From Megaera_A sp965233855 (GTDB lineage Bacteria > Pseudomonadota > Alphaproteobacteria > Rickettsiales > Rickettsiaceae), in NCBI GenBank assembly GCA_965233855.1, contig OZ247586.1, positions 1,415,997 to 1,479,996 of the forward strand: a stretch of DNA of 64,000 bases, read 5' to 3'. The notes beneath the pieces are model-generated. The model saw nothing but the letters and a program-made list of their open reading frames with translations. It was not told the origin of the DNA and did no database searches. Both the position numbers and the translations under genes were made by a program. Below are positions 28,115-36,268 of the stretch, in pieces (within the stretch, counting starts at the first letter, position 1; the number at the start of each line of letters is the position of its first letter).

Positions 28115-28466
28115 TAGAGCTTTCTTGTGTAGATTTTACCGTCTGGCTATCAATGATGCTAGCTGTGGGAGTAGACTGACGTGCAGATTGCAAGCGCACA
28201 CTCTCCCTCAAGGTATTATTCATTAAATCCCATGTGCCATCTTTTTGCCACTGACTAAAATACTCGAAAACCGTTGAACGAGGAGGATATTTCTCGGGTA
28301 AATAACGCCATTGAGCACCAGTTCTACTAATATATAATATTGCATTTAATATATTGCGCATATCTGCTCCCCTTGGTCTACCTCCTTTTTTCGCCTTGGG
28401 AATCAGTGGGGCAATTAAATCCCATTGAGTATCTGTTAAATCCGAAGGGTAAATCTTCTCTTCTAT
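28071..28466 (-). CDS. IS427-like transposase orfA, copy B
   Basis: Identical product to orfA of copy A, with the same lack of a conventional start codon at the 5' end of homology; the first ATG is at 28361. It carries the N-terminal helical domain and the first catalytic Asp. Confidence 0.7.
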   Translation of the reverse strand: MEEKIYPSDLTDTQWDLIAPLIPKAKKGGRPRGADMRNILNAILYISRTGAQWRYLPEKYPPRSTVFEYFSQWQKDGTWDLMNNTLRESVRLQSARQSTPTASIIDSQTVKSTQESSIASGYDGEKKNQGS

Positions 28467-28565
28467 AGCAACCTCCTTTTTTAGGACATACTATAGCATA
28501 TTTTTAGCTTCTCGGACACCCTCTTAGGTAACCCTAAGAGTTTTCAAGAGTCTGTACAAATAGTA

Positions 28566-30209
28566 GTGACTAAAACCAATACGACGACAGAACAAGTCAT
28601 AAGTAAAATGATTAACAATATAACTGTATTGGCCAAGGATAAGTCTGGATCGGAGCTAGAAGAACTTCAAAGAGTAAAGCTAGCAATATCAAAAACTGGT
28701 AAAGTACAAACTTTTCCAAAGCCATCAGATATCAATGAGGTATTAGGCGATGAAGATAGAGATAAGATTAGATCTATGGTTAATGAATCTCAGAGTTCTT
28801 CAATTAAAGATGCAAATTATACACTCTCACCGATAGCAGAGACACAACTTAAAAAGTTATATGAAACATCGTTGAAGAACGTCTATAGCGACTTTGAGAA
28901 TTTTGAAGGAAAATTAGAAAATAAGTACAAAGCAGATTTAACAAAAGCTAGCTCTGACATCGATAGGAAATTAGATGTTTTGTCAGAAATTAGAAAAAAT
29001 ACAAAGTTGCTTACTGAAGTAAAAAATAATTTACAAAATCCATGCACAGTACAGCAAATAAAAAATAATATTATTAAACTCAGTTCATGCAGTGGATTGG
29101 AAATCCTATCAGATGATAGTAATAAATCATTATTAATTGTTGAATTTTATAATTGGCTTAAAAAAATTGAGACAATTGATACAACAAAGATAGCTGTAAA
29201 ACTTGATCGCATGATTATTACATTAGAAAAGAATCTCACTTCGTTAGAAACAGAACTAGCAAAACAAGTTAGAGACAAATCTGAGATGTCATTTCGTATA
29301 ATACAAAATACTATTAAATCCAAAATTAATAATAGTTTAAAATCCCTCAAAGATATTGAGCTAGGATTGAGCACTCTAACAGAAATATCATCTAAAGATA
29401 ACAATCCCCTTATTGAGCAAGTATCTTGCACAATAAGAAAGCTTGAGATCCATGATCTACTACAGGATCAAAAGATACTTGATCAATCTGTAGAATGTAA
29501 TAGAGAAATCAACACTTCCGAATCTAACCAAAACAATAAAGACATAAAAAGCAAGTGGGTAGAATTGGTCAACTATCTTTGTCAAAAATTGTATAAGGAA
29601 AAAAATATTAAAGAATTAGAGATAAAAGAAAAAGACAAATTGTTAGCTCAACAAAAATTAGCAGAAGTACAGGAACAAAATAAAAAATTAGAACAAGAAG
29701 CAAGACAAGAAGCAAGGGAAGCAAGGGAAGAAAGAAGACAAGAAGCAAGGGAAGCAAAGGAAGCAAGGGAAGAAAGAAGACAAGAAGCAAAGGAAGCAAG
29801 GGAAGAAGCAATGCGAGGCCTGATGGCGATGCACGGAATGGGTGGAATGCACGGAATGAACGGAATGAACGGAATGAACGGAATGCACGGAATGAACGGA
29901 ATGCACGGAATGAACGGAATGCACGGAATGAACGGAATGGGTGGAATGGGTGGAATGGGTGGAATGCACGGAATGCACGGAATGAACGGAATGGGTGGAA
30001 TGCACGGAATGGGTGGAATGCACGGAATGGGTGGAATGCACGGAATGGGTGCTATGCACGGAATGTTTCAAGAGGAAGACTACAACTCATCACCCCAACT
30101 GCAAATACAAGGCTCGTCTTCCACAGTGAGAGGTCCTAAACTAGATTCTAATGGTCGCTGGCGTGCAGCTAATGGACAATTCTGCAGGGATCCTAATAAG
30201 ACCTACTGA
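28566..30209 (+). CDS. coiled-coil protein with a long Met-x-Gly repeat, probable 3' part of an interrupted gene
   Basis: 547 codons from a GTG at 28566; the frame stays open upstream to the IS end at 28523, so the true start may be lost. Residues 1-370 are helical and polar. About 370-418 is a charged single helix (EAREAREERRQEAREAKEARE). Residues about 420-500 are some 26 M-x-G triplets with x = His, Asn or Gly (GMHGMNGMNGM). The end reads SSSTVRGPKLDSNGRWRAANGQF, a short basic domain. No family recognised. The repeat is Met/His-rich and could bind metal (copper) or condense; the mechanism is unknown. Confidence 0.6.
   Translation: MTKTNTTTEQVISKMINNITVLAKDKSGSELEELQRVKLAISKTGKVQTFPKPSDINEVLGDEDRDKIRSMVNESQSSSIKDANYTLSPIAETQLKKLYETSLKNVYSDFENFEGKLENKYKADLTKASSDIDRKLDVLSEIRKNTKLLTEVKNNLQNPCTVQQIKNNIIKLSSCSGLEILSDDSNKSLLIVEFYNWLKKIETIDTTKIAVKLDRMIITLEKNLTSLETELAKQVRDKSEMSFRIIQNTIKSKINNSLKSLKDIELGLSTLTEISSKDNNPLIEQVSCTIRKLEIHDLLQDQKILDQSVECNREINTSESNQNNKDIKSKWVELVNYLCQKLYKEKNIKELEIKEKDKLLAQQKLAEVQEQNKKLEQEARQEAREAREERRQEAREAKEAREERRQEAKEAREEAMRGLMAMHGMGGMHGMNGMNGMNGMHGMNGMHGMNGMHGMNGMGGMGGMGGMHGMHGMNGMGGMHGMGGMHGMGGMHGMGAMHGMFQEEDYNSSPQLQIQGSSSTVRGPKLDSNGRWRAANGQFCRDPNKTY
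29826..30066 (+). repeat. 9-bp tandem repeat encoding Met-x-Gly
   Basis: About 26 units of ATG-NNN-GGA in which the middle codon is CAC, AAC or GGT, in part arranged as alternating 18-bp units. Units are nearly identical at the DNA level, so the array is prone to expansion and contraction by slippage. The opposite strand is also open (His-Ser-Thr/Val repeats), a by-product of the repeat. Confidence 0.9.
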
Positions 30210-30244
30210 TAAGAATTGAGTATTTGTGAGTGTTTAATAAACTG

Positions 30245-30464
30245 GGTTCTGTCGCATCTGTTGCCAGAGGGAAAATATATAGGTATAGTGATATAGAAAA
30301 AGCTGAGTATGCCATTCCATATCGACAAGAAGTTGCTTAAGCACTTTAAAGGATTTTGCTCTTCACCAGAAATAATAATGTTGTTCGTCTACATGAAATG
30401 TAGGTTCTCATTGAGTTACCGAGAATTAGAAGAATTATCATATATTCGAGGAGCAACAATAGAT
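30245..30464 (+). mobile_element. IS6-family element, left-end fragment
   Basis: Begins with GGTTCTGTCGCATCTGTTGC, the IS6-type end, and contains the first ~52 codons of a transposase from the ATG at 30309 (KHFKGFCSSPEIIMLFVYMK). It is cut at 30464 by the IS5 copy. A fuller relative is at 34079-34914. Confidence 0.8.
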
Positions 30465-31559
30465 GGCTTTGTTGCATGAATAATCGACCTATGACAAAAT
30501 CTAGTAAAATGTTATTGTGTTCGTCAGATAAATTGACTTCTATAATATATGCGTTCTCCAAAGAAAAAACCATTTAGTAATTCCAGAAAACGATCTAAAT
30601 TTAAAATCATCAATTGGCCGGAATACAACAATATTCTACGTAATAGAGGTCGTATAGATTTGATGATTTCAAAGAATTTAGGAGAGAATTGGTACGAACA
30701 AAACAACAACAATAAAAAACGTGGAGGCCAAAGAAGATATAGTGATCAAGCTATTCTGGTATGTTTGCAAATTAGATGTTTGTTTAAACTAAAGCTAAGA
30801 CAATGCCAAGGATTCATTAATTGGATATTTGAGATATCAGGAGCTCAAATAACTTGTCCAGATTATACCACTTTAAGTAGGCGTGGTAAGAGTTTAGATC
30901 TTGAGTCTTGGCTTGGTGATGCAGACAAGGAATTTAACCATGTGTCTATTGATAGTACTGGGATTCAAACCTATACAGGTAATGAGTGGTTAGAAAATAA
31001 ACATGGTCTTCAATATATACGTAGAATATGGAAAAAGTTGCATATAGTCGTTGGCGACAATGGCGAGATTGTTGCCAATTCCACTACTGATCATAAGAAA
31101 GATGATAGATCACAAGTAAAAGATCTAACCAAAAATGTCAAAACCAAAGAATTACTTGGTGATCCAGGGTATGATGGAGAAAATATATACAGGATGTTAC
31201 GCAAAAAAGGCATCAAGCCAACTATTCGTCCACCAAATAATCTAGCTGCTAAAAAAGCAAAAACCGAGCGTCAGCATAGTGCTGCGTATCAACAAAACAA
31301 AGGATATCACCCATGGAGGAATAAGAATAAATATGGTAGAAGAGAATCTGCAGAAAATACCTTCTTCATATTTAAAAATTCTTTCGGTAGTAAATTTCTA
31401 TCGAGGAGTGAAGATAACATGAAAAATGAAATGACGATCAAGTGTCAATTGTTAAACAAAATGTTCGAAATTGGCAAACCTAAATCTATGCGTATCGCTT
31501 AAACCCATATTTTGGGGTAAGGGGAAATCTATGAAAAATCCTATTCATGCAACAAAGCC
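30465..31559 (+). mobile_element. IS5-family element, copy 2 (1095 bp, intact)
   Basis: Ends GGCTTTGTTGCATGAAT and ATTCATGCAACAAAGCC. Inserted in an IS6 fragment on the left; the right flank is unrelated. No target duplication recognised. Its transposase frame is intact, unlike the copy at 15512. Confidence 0.9.
30549..31502 (+). CDS. IS5-family transposase
   Basis: 317 residues. DDE residues are visible in FNHVSIDSTGIQTY (first Asp), LLGDPGYDGENIYR (second Asp) and RRESAENTFFIFKN (Glu region). N-terminal helical domain includes KKRGGQRRYSDQAILVCLQIRC. It is the intact version of the gene broken at 15596-16548. Likely active. Confidence 0.9.
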   Translation: MRSPKKKPFSNSRKRSKFKIINWPEYNNILRNRGRIDLMISKNLGENWYEQNNNNKKRGGQRRYSDQAILVCLQIRCLFKLKLRQCQGFINWIFEISGAQITCPDYTTLSRRGKSLDLESWLGDADKEFNHVSIDSTGIQTYTGNEWLENKHGLQYIRRIWKKLHIVVGDNGEIVANSTTDHKKDDRSQVKDLTKNVKTKELLGDPGYDGENIYRMLRKKGIKPTIRPPNNLAAKKAKTERQHSAAYQQNKGYHPWRNKNKYGRRESAENTFFIFKNSFGSKFLSRSEDNMKNEMTIKCQLLNKMFEIGKPKSMRIA

Positions 31560-31851
31560 ACTAACCACAGCCCCTTTTAGTAATATAATTTTTTTCACTC
31601 TATAACGTTAATATACACGTCTAGTTTAAAATCAACATTTACGGGTACAATCACATAAAGTCGGTCAAGTTCCAGTAAATCAATTCCTGTATGCATAGAT
31701 TTTGTTGATTTTGGCGAATCAGAGTGTTTAATCTCTTTGGGTAGGATTCTCCGCCACTCTGTGGCGAATAGTTATTAGTTGATGGTGGTATTTTTGGTAT
31801 ATTTTCCAACGCTGATTGCAAATATATTTCTAACTTTTTCTATTTATGTAG
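31560..31851. other. intergenic, contains a short hairpin
   Basis: No gene found. At 31752-31766 is CGCCAC-TCT-GTGGCG, a hairpin also found at 36235-36249 near the TPR gene, both followed by AATAGTTATTAGTT- or AATCATTTTTAGTT-like sequence. This may be a small dispersed palindromic repeat or an old terminator. Confidence 0.4.
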
Positions 31852-31869
31852 GGGTAAAGAAACAAAGTC
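31852..31869 (+). repeat. isolated IS5-type right end
   Basis: GGGTAAAGAAACAAAGTC is the right end found after the IS5-type transposase fragment at 37208-37713 (GGTAAAGAAACAAAGCC at the end 37755) but here has no transposase beside it. A converging copy of the same end lies at 33017. Confidence 0.5.
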
Positions 31870-31896
31870 TGCATTTTACTATTTTTTTCTTTTTGC

Positions 31897-31961
31897 TCTA
31901 CGAAATACGTTTTTTCAATGCGTTATGATGCAACGGTTCTAGCTCATATTTAGAATTGCTG
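31897..31961. repeat. 65-bp inverted repeat, left arm, flanking Rpn copy 2
   Basis: The reverse complement of 31897-31961 matches 32952-33016 with only about six mismatches over 65 bp. Together they enclose the Rpn gene in a 1120-bp unit. The outer end is TCTACGAAATACGTTTTTT. A diverged third copy of this arm occurs at 42543-42610. Confidence 0.85.
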
Positions 31962-32057
31962 CGTACAAGCTATTTCCTGGAACGGTATAGAGAAACTTGC
32001 TAGCAAATACAATATGCTGTAGAATACATGTATCCTAATGTACATAAAATAAAAGTT

Positions 32058-32939
32058 ATGACTAAAATAAGCCCAAGAGTAGATATAGCCTTTAAAAAGA
32101 TCTTTGGTGTTGAAGAAAACAAGGATTTATTGATCTCCTTAATTAATTCTATTGTAGGAAAAGAAGACCAAGTAAAAGATGTAACCTTACTTAACCCTTA
32201 TAACCCACAAAGTTTTACTAGAGATAAACTGTCTATATTAGATATTAAAGCCAAGGGAATTGATGGTAAGCGTTTTAATATTGAGATACAAATAAGTGAT
32301 GAAGCTGATTATGACAAAAGAGCTCTATTTTACTGGGCTAAGCTTTATACTGAACAATTAGAAGTAGCTGAGGATTATTCCACTCTTTCAAAAGCTATAG
32401 GAATCCATATACTAAATTTTATTTCTATTCCGGAGGTAGATAAGTATCATAATGTATTCCATATTACCGAGAAAGAAAGTGGGGACTCTTACTTTAAGGA
32501 TTTAGAATTACATACTATTGAATTAAAGAAATTTAGCAAAGATTCTAATGAAGAATTATCAGATATAATCAGTAAAGTTAAAGACTCATTAGATATGTGG
32601 TTAGCTTTTTTAACTAGAAATGATTTATTACAACCGAATGATTTACCTAAGGCATTAAATGACGATAAATTAAAGAAGGCATTAAACGTACTGGAAGTTA
32701 TGAACTTTAGCTCTAGTGAAAGAGATGCCTATGAGGATCATCTTAAATGGCTTAGAATCGAAGCTAACACTCTAAAGAAAACTTTGGAGCAAGGTATAGA
32801 GCAAGGTAGTGAAAAAAGGAATACAGAGATAGCAATATCATTGTTAAAACAAAAAAAACTATCTGATGGGGAAATTGTTGATATAACCGATTTATCTCTT
32901 GAAGATATTTACGCTTTGAAGCAGCAATACCAAAGGTAG
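32058..32939 (+). CDS. Rpn-family PD-(D/E)XK nuclease, copy 2
   Basis: About 293 residues, near-identical to the copy at 24487 over residues 1-245 with a different C-terminal tail (EKRNTEIAISLLKQKKLSDGE). The catalytic segment FNIEIQISDEADYDKRALFYW is preserved. The start is placed where both copies agree. Lies inside 65-bp inverted repeats, which the first copy lacks. Rpn proteins cut DNA and promote recA-independent recombination; mobility of this one is an inference. Confidence 0.85.
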   Translation: MTKISPRVDIAFKKIFGVEENKDLLISLINSIVGKEDQVKDVTLLNPYNPQSFTRDKLSILDIKAKGIDGKRFNIEIQISDEADYDKRALFYWAKLYTEQLEVAEDYSTLSKAIGIHILNFISIPEVDKYHNVFHITEKESGDSYFKDLELHTIELKKFSKDSNEELSDIISKVKDSLDMWLAFLTRNDLLQPNDLPKALNDDKLKKALNVLEVMNFSSSERDAYEDHLKWLRIEANTLKKTLEQGIEQGSEKRNTEIAISLLKQKKLSDGEIVDITDLSLEDIYALKQQYQR

Positions 32940-32951
32940 ATACAAATCGTT

Positions 32952-33016
32952 CAGCAATTCTAAATATGAGCTAGAAGCGTTGCATTATAAGGCATTAAAA
33001 AAACGTATTTCGTAGA
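32952..33016. repeat. 65-bp inverted repeat, right arm, flanking Rpn copy 2
   Basis: Inverted partner of 31897-31961. Begins 13 bp after the Rpn stop codon and ends directly at an IS5-type end (GGCTTTGTTTCTTTACC at 33017). Confidence 0.85.
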
Positions 33017-33168
33017 GGCTTTGTTTCTTTACCACGAGCTACCTCCTTTTTTTAGAATTTAGGCGCAACGATAGCTTTGAGGCATACCTAGTGAGGTCAT
33101 TTTGTTAAGAATTCCAGAACCAATCATCGCTTCTACTTTTTGTCTAGAAAACTCTCGTGCATGCAATT
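33017..33168 (-). pseudogene. IS5-type transposase, C-terminal remnant
   Basis: The minus strand encodes LHAREFSRQKVEAMIGSG and then ILNKMTSLGMPQSYRCA, matching the C-terminus of the fragment at 37208-37713, with its IS end at 33017. It is cut at 33169 by the end of an IS481 element. Confidence 0.75.
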
Positions 33169-33877
33169 TGTAAATCTCTACACTTGATCTGACAGAGTGA
33201 TACTTATCATATAGTATAATTACTGTCGGATAAGTTCTGAGTATCATCTATCTGACACTCATTAACGTAGCTAGGAATATTTTTGTCTTTCGCTATGTGT
33301 TTCGAATCAAGAAAAGTTTGCATAGGGGTTTTTCCATAACAATGCTTTCTTTGAGTATTGTACTTATTAATCCATAAATCAACATCAATTTGTAACTCTT
33401 CTACAGAGCTGTATATTCTTTTGCGAAATGCTATATCATAAAACTCTTGTTTCATAGTTCTATGGAACCTCTCGCAAATACCGTTAGTTTGCGGACTACG
33501 AACCCTTGTTTTTGTATGATCTATATTTTCAATACCCAAATACAGTTGGTAAGCATGGTGTTCAGATTTGCCACAATATTCAGTACCACGATCAGTTAAT
33601 ATACGTAACATATCCACGCCTTGCTCAGCATAAAATGGTAACACCTTATCATTAAGTATATCAGCAGCAGTAATAGCTGATTTCTCAGTGTATAAGTTTA
33701 CTTGAGCCACTTTAGAATATGTATCAATAAAAGTTTGTTGATAGATTTTACCTACACCCTTCATATTACCCACATAATATGTATATTGTGAACCAAGATA
33801 GCCAGGATGCTCTGTTTCTATTTCACCATGAGCTACTTTGATAGATTTTGCTTGTTCAAGCGCTACTAGCTGCTCTT
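33169..33877 (-). pseudogene. IS481-family transposase, C-terminal part with IS end
   Basis: The ORF at 33207-33773 (188 residues) encodes the integrase core of the IS481 transposase found complete at 42766-43860: RILTDRGTEYCGKSEHHAYQLY, RSPQTNGICERFHRTMKQEF. The IS end TGTAAATCTCTACACTTGAT is at 33169. The N-terminal half is missing where an IS6-type end begins at 33878. The copy also lacks the three residues around THSG near the C-terminus. Confidence 0.8.
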
Positions 33878-34078
33878 GGCACCGTCAAGTTAACAAACAG
33901 AGAACATAAAAAGACGTTGTTCTTGAATTTCAGGCATTAAGAAGCTGTTGAGCAGCATCATTCCAGATGGATTTAGCATGATTAAATGCATCTCTTTGGT
34001 CAACAGCATTTTTTATATATCTTCCAACATCTACAGCAAATATATTACGTATTTTTCCCATGAGTGATAATGCATTTT
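33878..34078 (-). pseudogene. IS6-family transposase, C-terminal remnant (type B, inverted)
   Basis: The IS end GGCACCGTCAAGTTAACAAAC at 33878 is followed on the minus strand by NALSLMGKIRNIFAVDVGRY and a tail ending SIWNDAAQQLLNA. It mirrors the fragment at 34915-35264, and both flank a complete IS6 copy of another type. Confidence 0.75.
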
Positions 34079-34914
34079 GGGTTCTGTCGCATGTGTTGTG
34101 AAAGTCAATCAAAGAGAATATACTGAAAATAAAAAAGGCTTTACATGAGATATGCTATTTCCCCTAAATTAACAAAATATTTCAAAGGTTTTTGTTCTTC
34201 GCCGGAAATAATAATGCTGTTTGTTTATATGAAATGTAGATTTTCCTTGAGCTATCAAGATCTTGAGGAGATAGTTCATATCAGAGGCGCAGTAATAGAT
34301 CATAGTACTCTACAAAGATGGATTAAAAGATTTGTTCCGTTGATAGATAAGCAAGTTAGAAAAAGAAAGAAAGCAGTTGGTTCAAGTTGGCGTATGGATG
34401 AAATCTATATCAAGCTGGATGGTCGCTGGATTTATCTCTATCGTGCTGTAGATTCTTTGGGTAATACTATAGAGTTTTTGCTGAGGAAGCGCAGGGATAA
34501 AGCGGCTGCTAAGGCGTTCTTCCGTAAAGCGTTTAAAAATAATGATATTCCTGATAAGGTGAATATTGATAAAAGCGGAAGTAATAAATCAGCTCTTAAT
34601 AGTGCAAATGATAATCTATTAGAAAATGAGAAAATAGAGATTATTCAAAACAAATATTTCAATAATATTATGGAACAAGATCATAGATTTATTAAGAAGC
34701 GAACAAAGCCTATGCTGGGGTTTAAAAACTTCCAATCTGCAAAAATCACTATTACAGGAATAGAAAATATTAGAATGATTCAGAAAGGCCAAATTATTGG
34801 AGCTGATTCTTACCTTTATGCTTTTGAGAATTTTCAAAACCTCATGGCTTCATAACGCCTGAAATCTGAGAATTATAATTTTTAAGATTAGATGCTAACA
34901 CATGCGATAGAACC
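34079..34914 (+). mobile_element. IS6-family element, type A (about 836 bp)
   Basis: Left end GGTTCTGTCGCATGTGTT, right end AACACATGCGATAGAACC (one mismatch). It carries one transposase gene. It sits exactly between two inverted remnants of a second IS6 type. Confidence 0.85.
34145..34855 (+). CDS. IS6-family transposase
   Basis: 236 residues, the usual size. HTH-like N-terminus (SLSYQDLEEIVHIRGAVIDHSTLQRWIKRF), then the DDE core: SSWRMDEIYIKLDGRW (first Asp), VNIDKSGSNKSA (second Asp) and IMEQDHRFIKKRTKPMLGFKNF (Glu). Appears intact. Confidence 0.9.
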   Translation: MRYAISPKLTKYFKGFCSSPEIIMLFVYMKCRFSLSYQDLEEIVHIRGAVIDHSTLQRWIKRFVPLIDKQVRKRKKAVGSSWRMDEIYIKLDGRWIYLYRAVDSLGNTIEFLLRKRRDKAAAKAFFRKAFKNNDIPDKVNIDKSGSNKSALNSANDNLLENEKIEIIQNKYFNNIMEQDHRFIKKRTKPMLGFKNFQSAKITITGIENIRMIQKGQIIGADSYLYAFENFQNLMAS

Positions 34915-35264
34915 TAGAAGTTATGTAAAACCTATACGCAGTATGTGTTCAGAAGCTGATCATCCTTCTCATAAAGGCTTAAATAATCGTGCTGAGAATT
35001 CTCATCAACCCACGAGAAAGAAGGAAAAAATATCAATTAAATTCAAATCACCACAAGGTGTACAAAATGCATTATCACTCATGGGAAAAATACGTAATAT
35101 ATTTGCTGTAGATATTGGAAGATATATAAAAAATGCTGTTGATCAAAGAGCTGCATTTAATCATGCTAAATCCATCTGGAATGATGCTGCTCAACAGCTT
35201 CTTAATGCCTGAAATTCAAGAACAACGTCTTTTTATGCTCTCTGTTTGTTAACTTGACGGTGCC
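34915..35264 (+). pseudogene. IS6-family transposase, C-terminal remnant (type B)
   Basis: Encodes SYVKPIRSMCSEADHPSHKG, NNRAENSHQPTRKKEKISIK and a tail ending DAAQQLLNA, then the IS end TTGACGGTGCC at 35264. N-terminal and first catalytic parts are missing. Related copies are at 33878 (inverted) and 36677. Confidence 0.8.
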
Positions 35265-35417
35265 GTTTTATGATATAGCATGGAAGCATCTCTAACTCCT
35301 TGCTATTTTTCATAGCAACATCCACTTTTTTATTATCATAATCAACATTTTTATCTAAGAACTAATTTTACTTTTTTTTGTCCGACTTTTTCAGTCCATT
35401 ATAACTGAAGGGATACG

Positions 35418-36200
35418 CTAAATCAGTCCACTATCCTCTTCAAAAAAGGTGTCCTCCTGTTGCCCAAGCGGTTGTATGTCTGAGTGTTGAGGTGTACTAC
35501 TTTCAATAATGTCTTTGCATTTACACTCATGCAGTTTAGGTACGGATGTGATGTCGGGCCGGAGAGCACTTTGTGGGTCGAGCTTATACGCTTTTTTGAA
35601 CTCTGCGTTACATAGGTCGAGCTGCTTTAATTTGTTATATATCCGGCTTAGATCGTAATGGAGATTGGCTTCACTAGGCTTCAGCTTTATGGCTGATTTG
35701 TATGATTGCGATGCCTCGTATAACTGCCCGTTCTGCGCTTTGATAAATCCCATTTTCTCATGGTAAAGGTAGTTGCTAGGTGATCGCCCTATTAATTTAC
35801 ACATATTATCCATCGCCTCCTCTAGCCTTTGTTGGCTGATTAGAGTGTTAACCAGGCCATTTATTGCTTGCTCATGCTCAGGGTTGTGTGTCAACACATC
35901 TTTAAATATCTCTTCCGCGCGTGCGTAATCTGCGTTTTTAAGTGCGATTTGTGCGATGCCGTGCTTCGCCGACGTGGAGATTGGGTTAATATCTAAAGCA
36001 CGCTGGTAATGTAACACGGCCTTCGGGTAGTTATGTAGTTTTAAGAATACGTGGGCTAAATTTATGTGGGCTTCTTCAAATTGGGGATTCAACTTGATAG
36101 CTGTGTTATAATATTTAATTGCCTTTCTTGGCTGTTTGTCGTGTGCGTTGTATGCCACGTCGAATGCATAGTTTGCCTGGTCTTTAGTGCCTTGTTTCAT
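35418..36200 (-). CDS. TPR repeat protein of unusually high GC content
   Basis: 260 residues with about six tetratricopeptide repeats (AIKYYNTAIKLNPQFEEAHINLAH, AVLHYQRALDINPISTSAKHG, and so on) and an acidic tail with HECKCKD. No signal peptide. By eye its base composition (many GCG, CGG, GGCC words) is clearly richer in G+C than the AT-rich DNA around it, which suggests recent acquisition. A hairpin (36235-36249) lies just upstream. It may be a secreted or scaffold protein; no partner is known. Confidence 0.85.
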   Translation of the reverse strand: MKQGTKDQANYAFDVAYNAHDKQPRKAIKYYNTAIKLNPQFEEAHINLAHVFLKLHNYPKAVLHYQRALDINPISTSAKHGIAQIALKNADYARAEEIFKDVLTHNPEHEQAINGLVNTLISQQRLEEAMDNMCKLIGRSPSNYLYHEKMGFIKAQNGQLYEASQSYKSAIKLKPSEANLHYDLSRIYNKLKQLDLCNAEFKKAYKLDPQSALRPDITSVPKLHECKCKDIIESSTPQHSDIQPLGQQEDTFFEEDSGLI

Positions 36201-36234
36201 ATTCCTTCCTTAAATCTCTCTTGGTTATATTCCC

Positions 36235-36249
36235 TGCCACTCTGTGGCG
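36235..36249. repeat. short hairpin repeat
   Basis: TGCCAC-TCT-GTGGCGA, the second copy of the hairpin at 31752-31766; both are followed by similar AT-rich DNA. Here it lies upstream of the TPR gene start. Confidence 0.4.
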
Positions 36250-36268
36250 AATCATTTTTAGTTAATAC

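Larger units (their letters stand above)
27664..28523 (-). mobile_element. IS5-family (IS427-like) element, copy B (860 bp, inverted)
   Basis: Same ends and same two ORFs as copy A, translated products identical, in the opposite orientation. Its flanks are TAA (left) and TTA (right). Together with copy A it forms a long near-perfect inverted repeat around a 379-bp core. Confidence 0.9.

Noticed and set aside
29826..30066. Possible CRISPR-like array
   Set aside because: Units are 9 bp without spacers and lie in a reading frame; no cas genes in the window.
29688..30071. Minus-strand ORF of His-Ser-Val/Thr repeats
   Set aside because: It is the complement of the Met-x-Gly array on the plus strand; the plus strand has a non-repetitive coding context on both sides, the minus strand does not.
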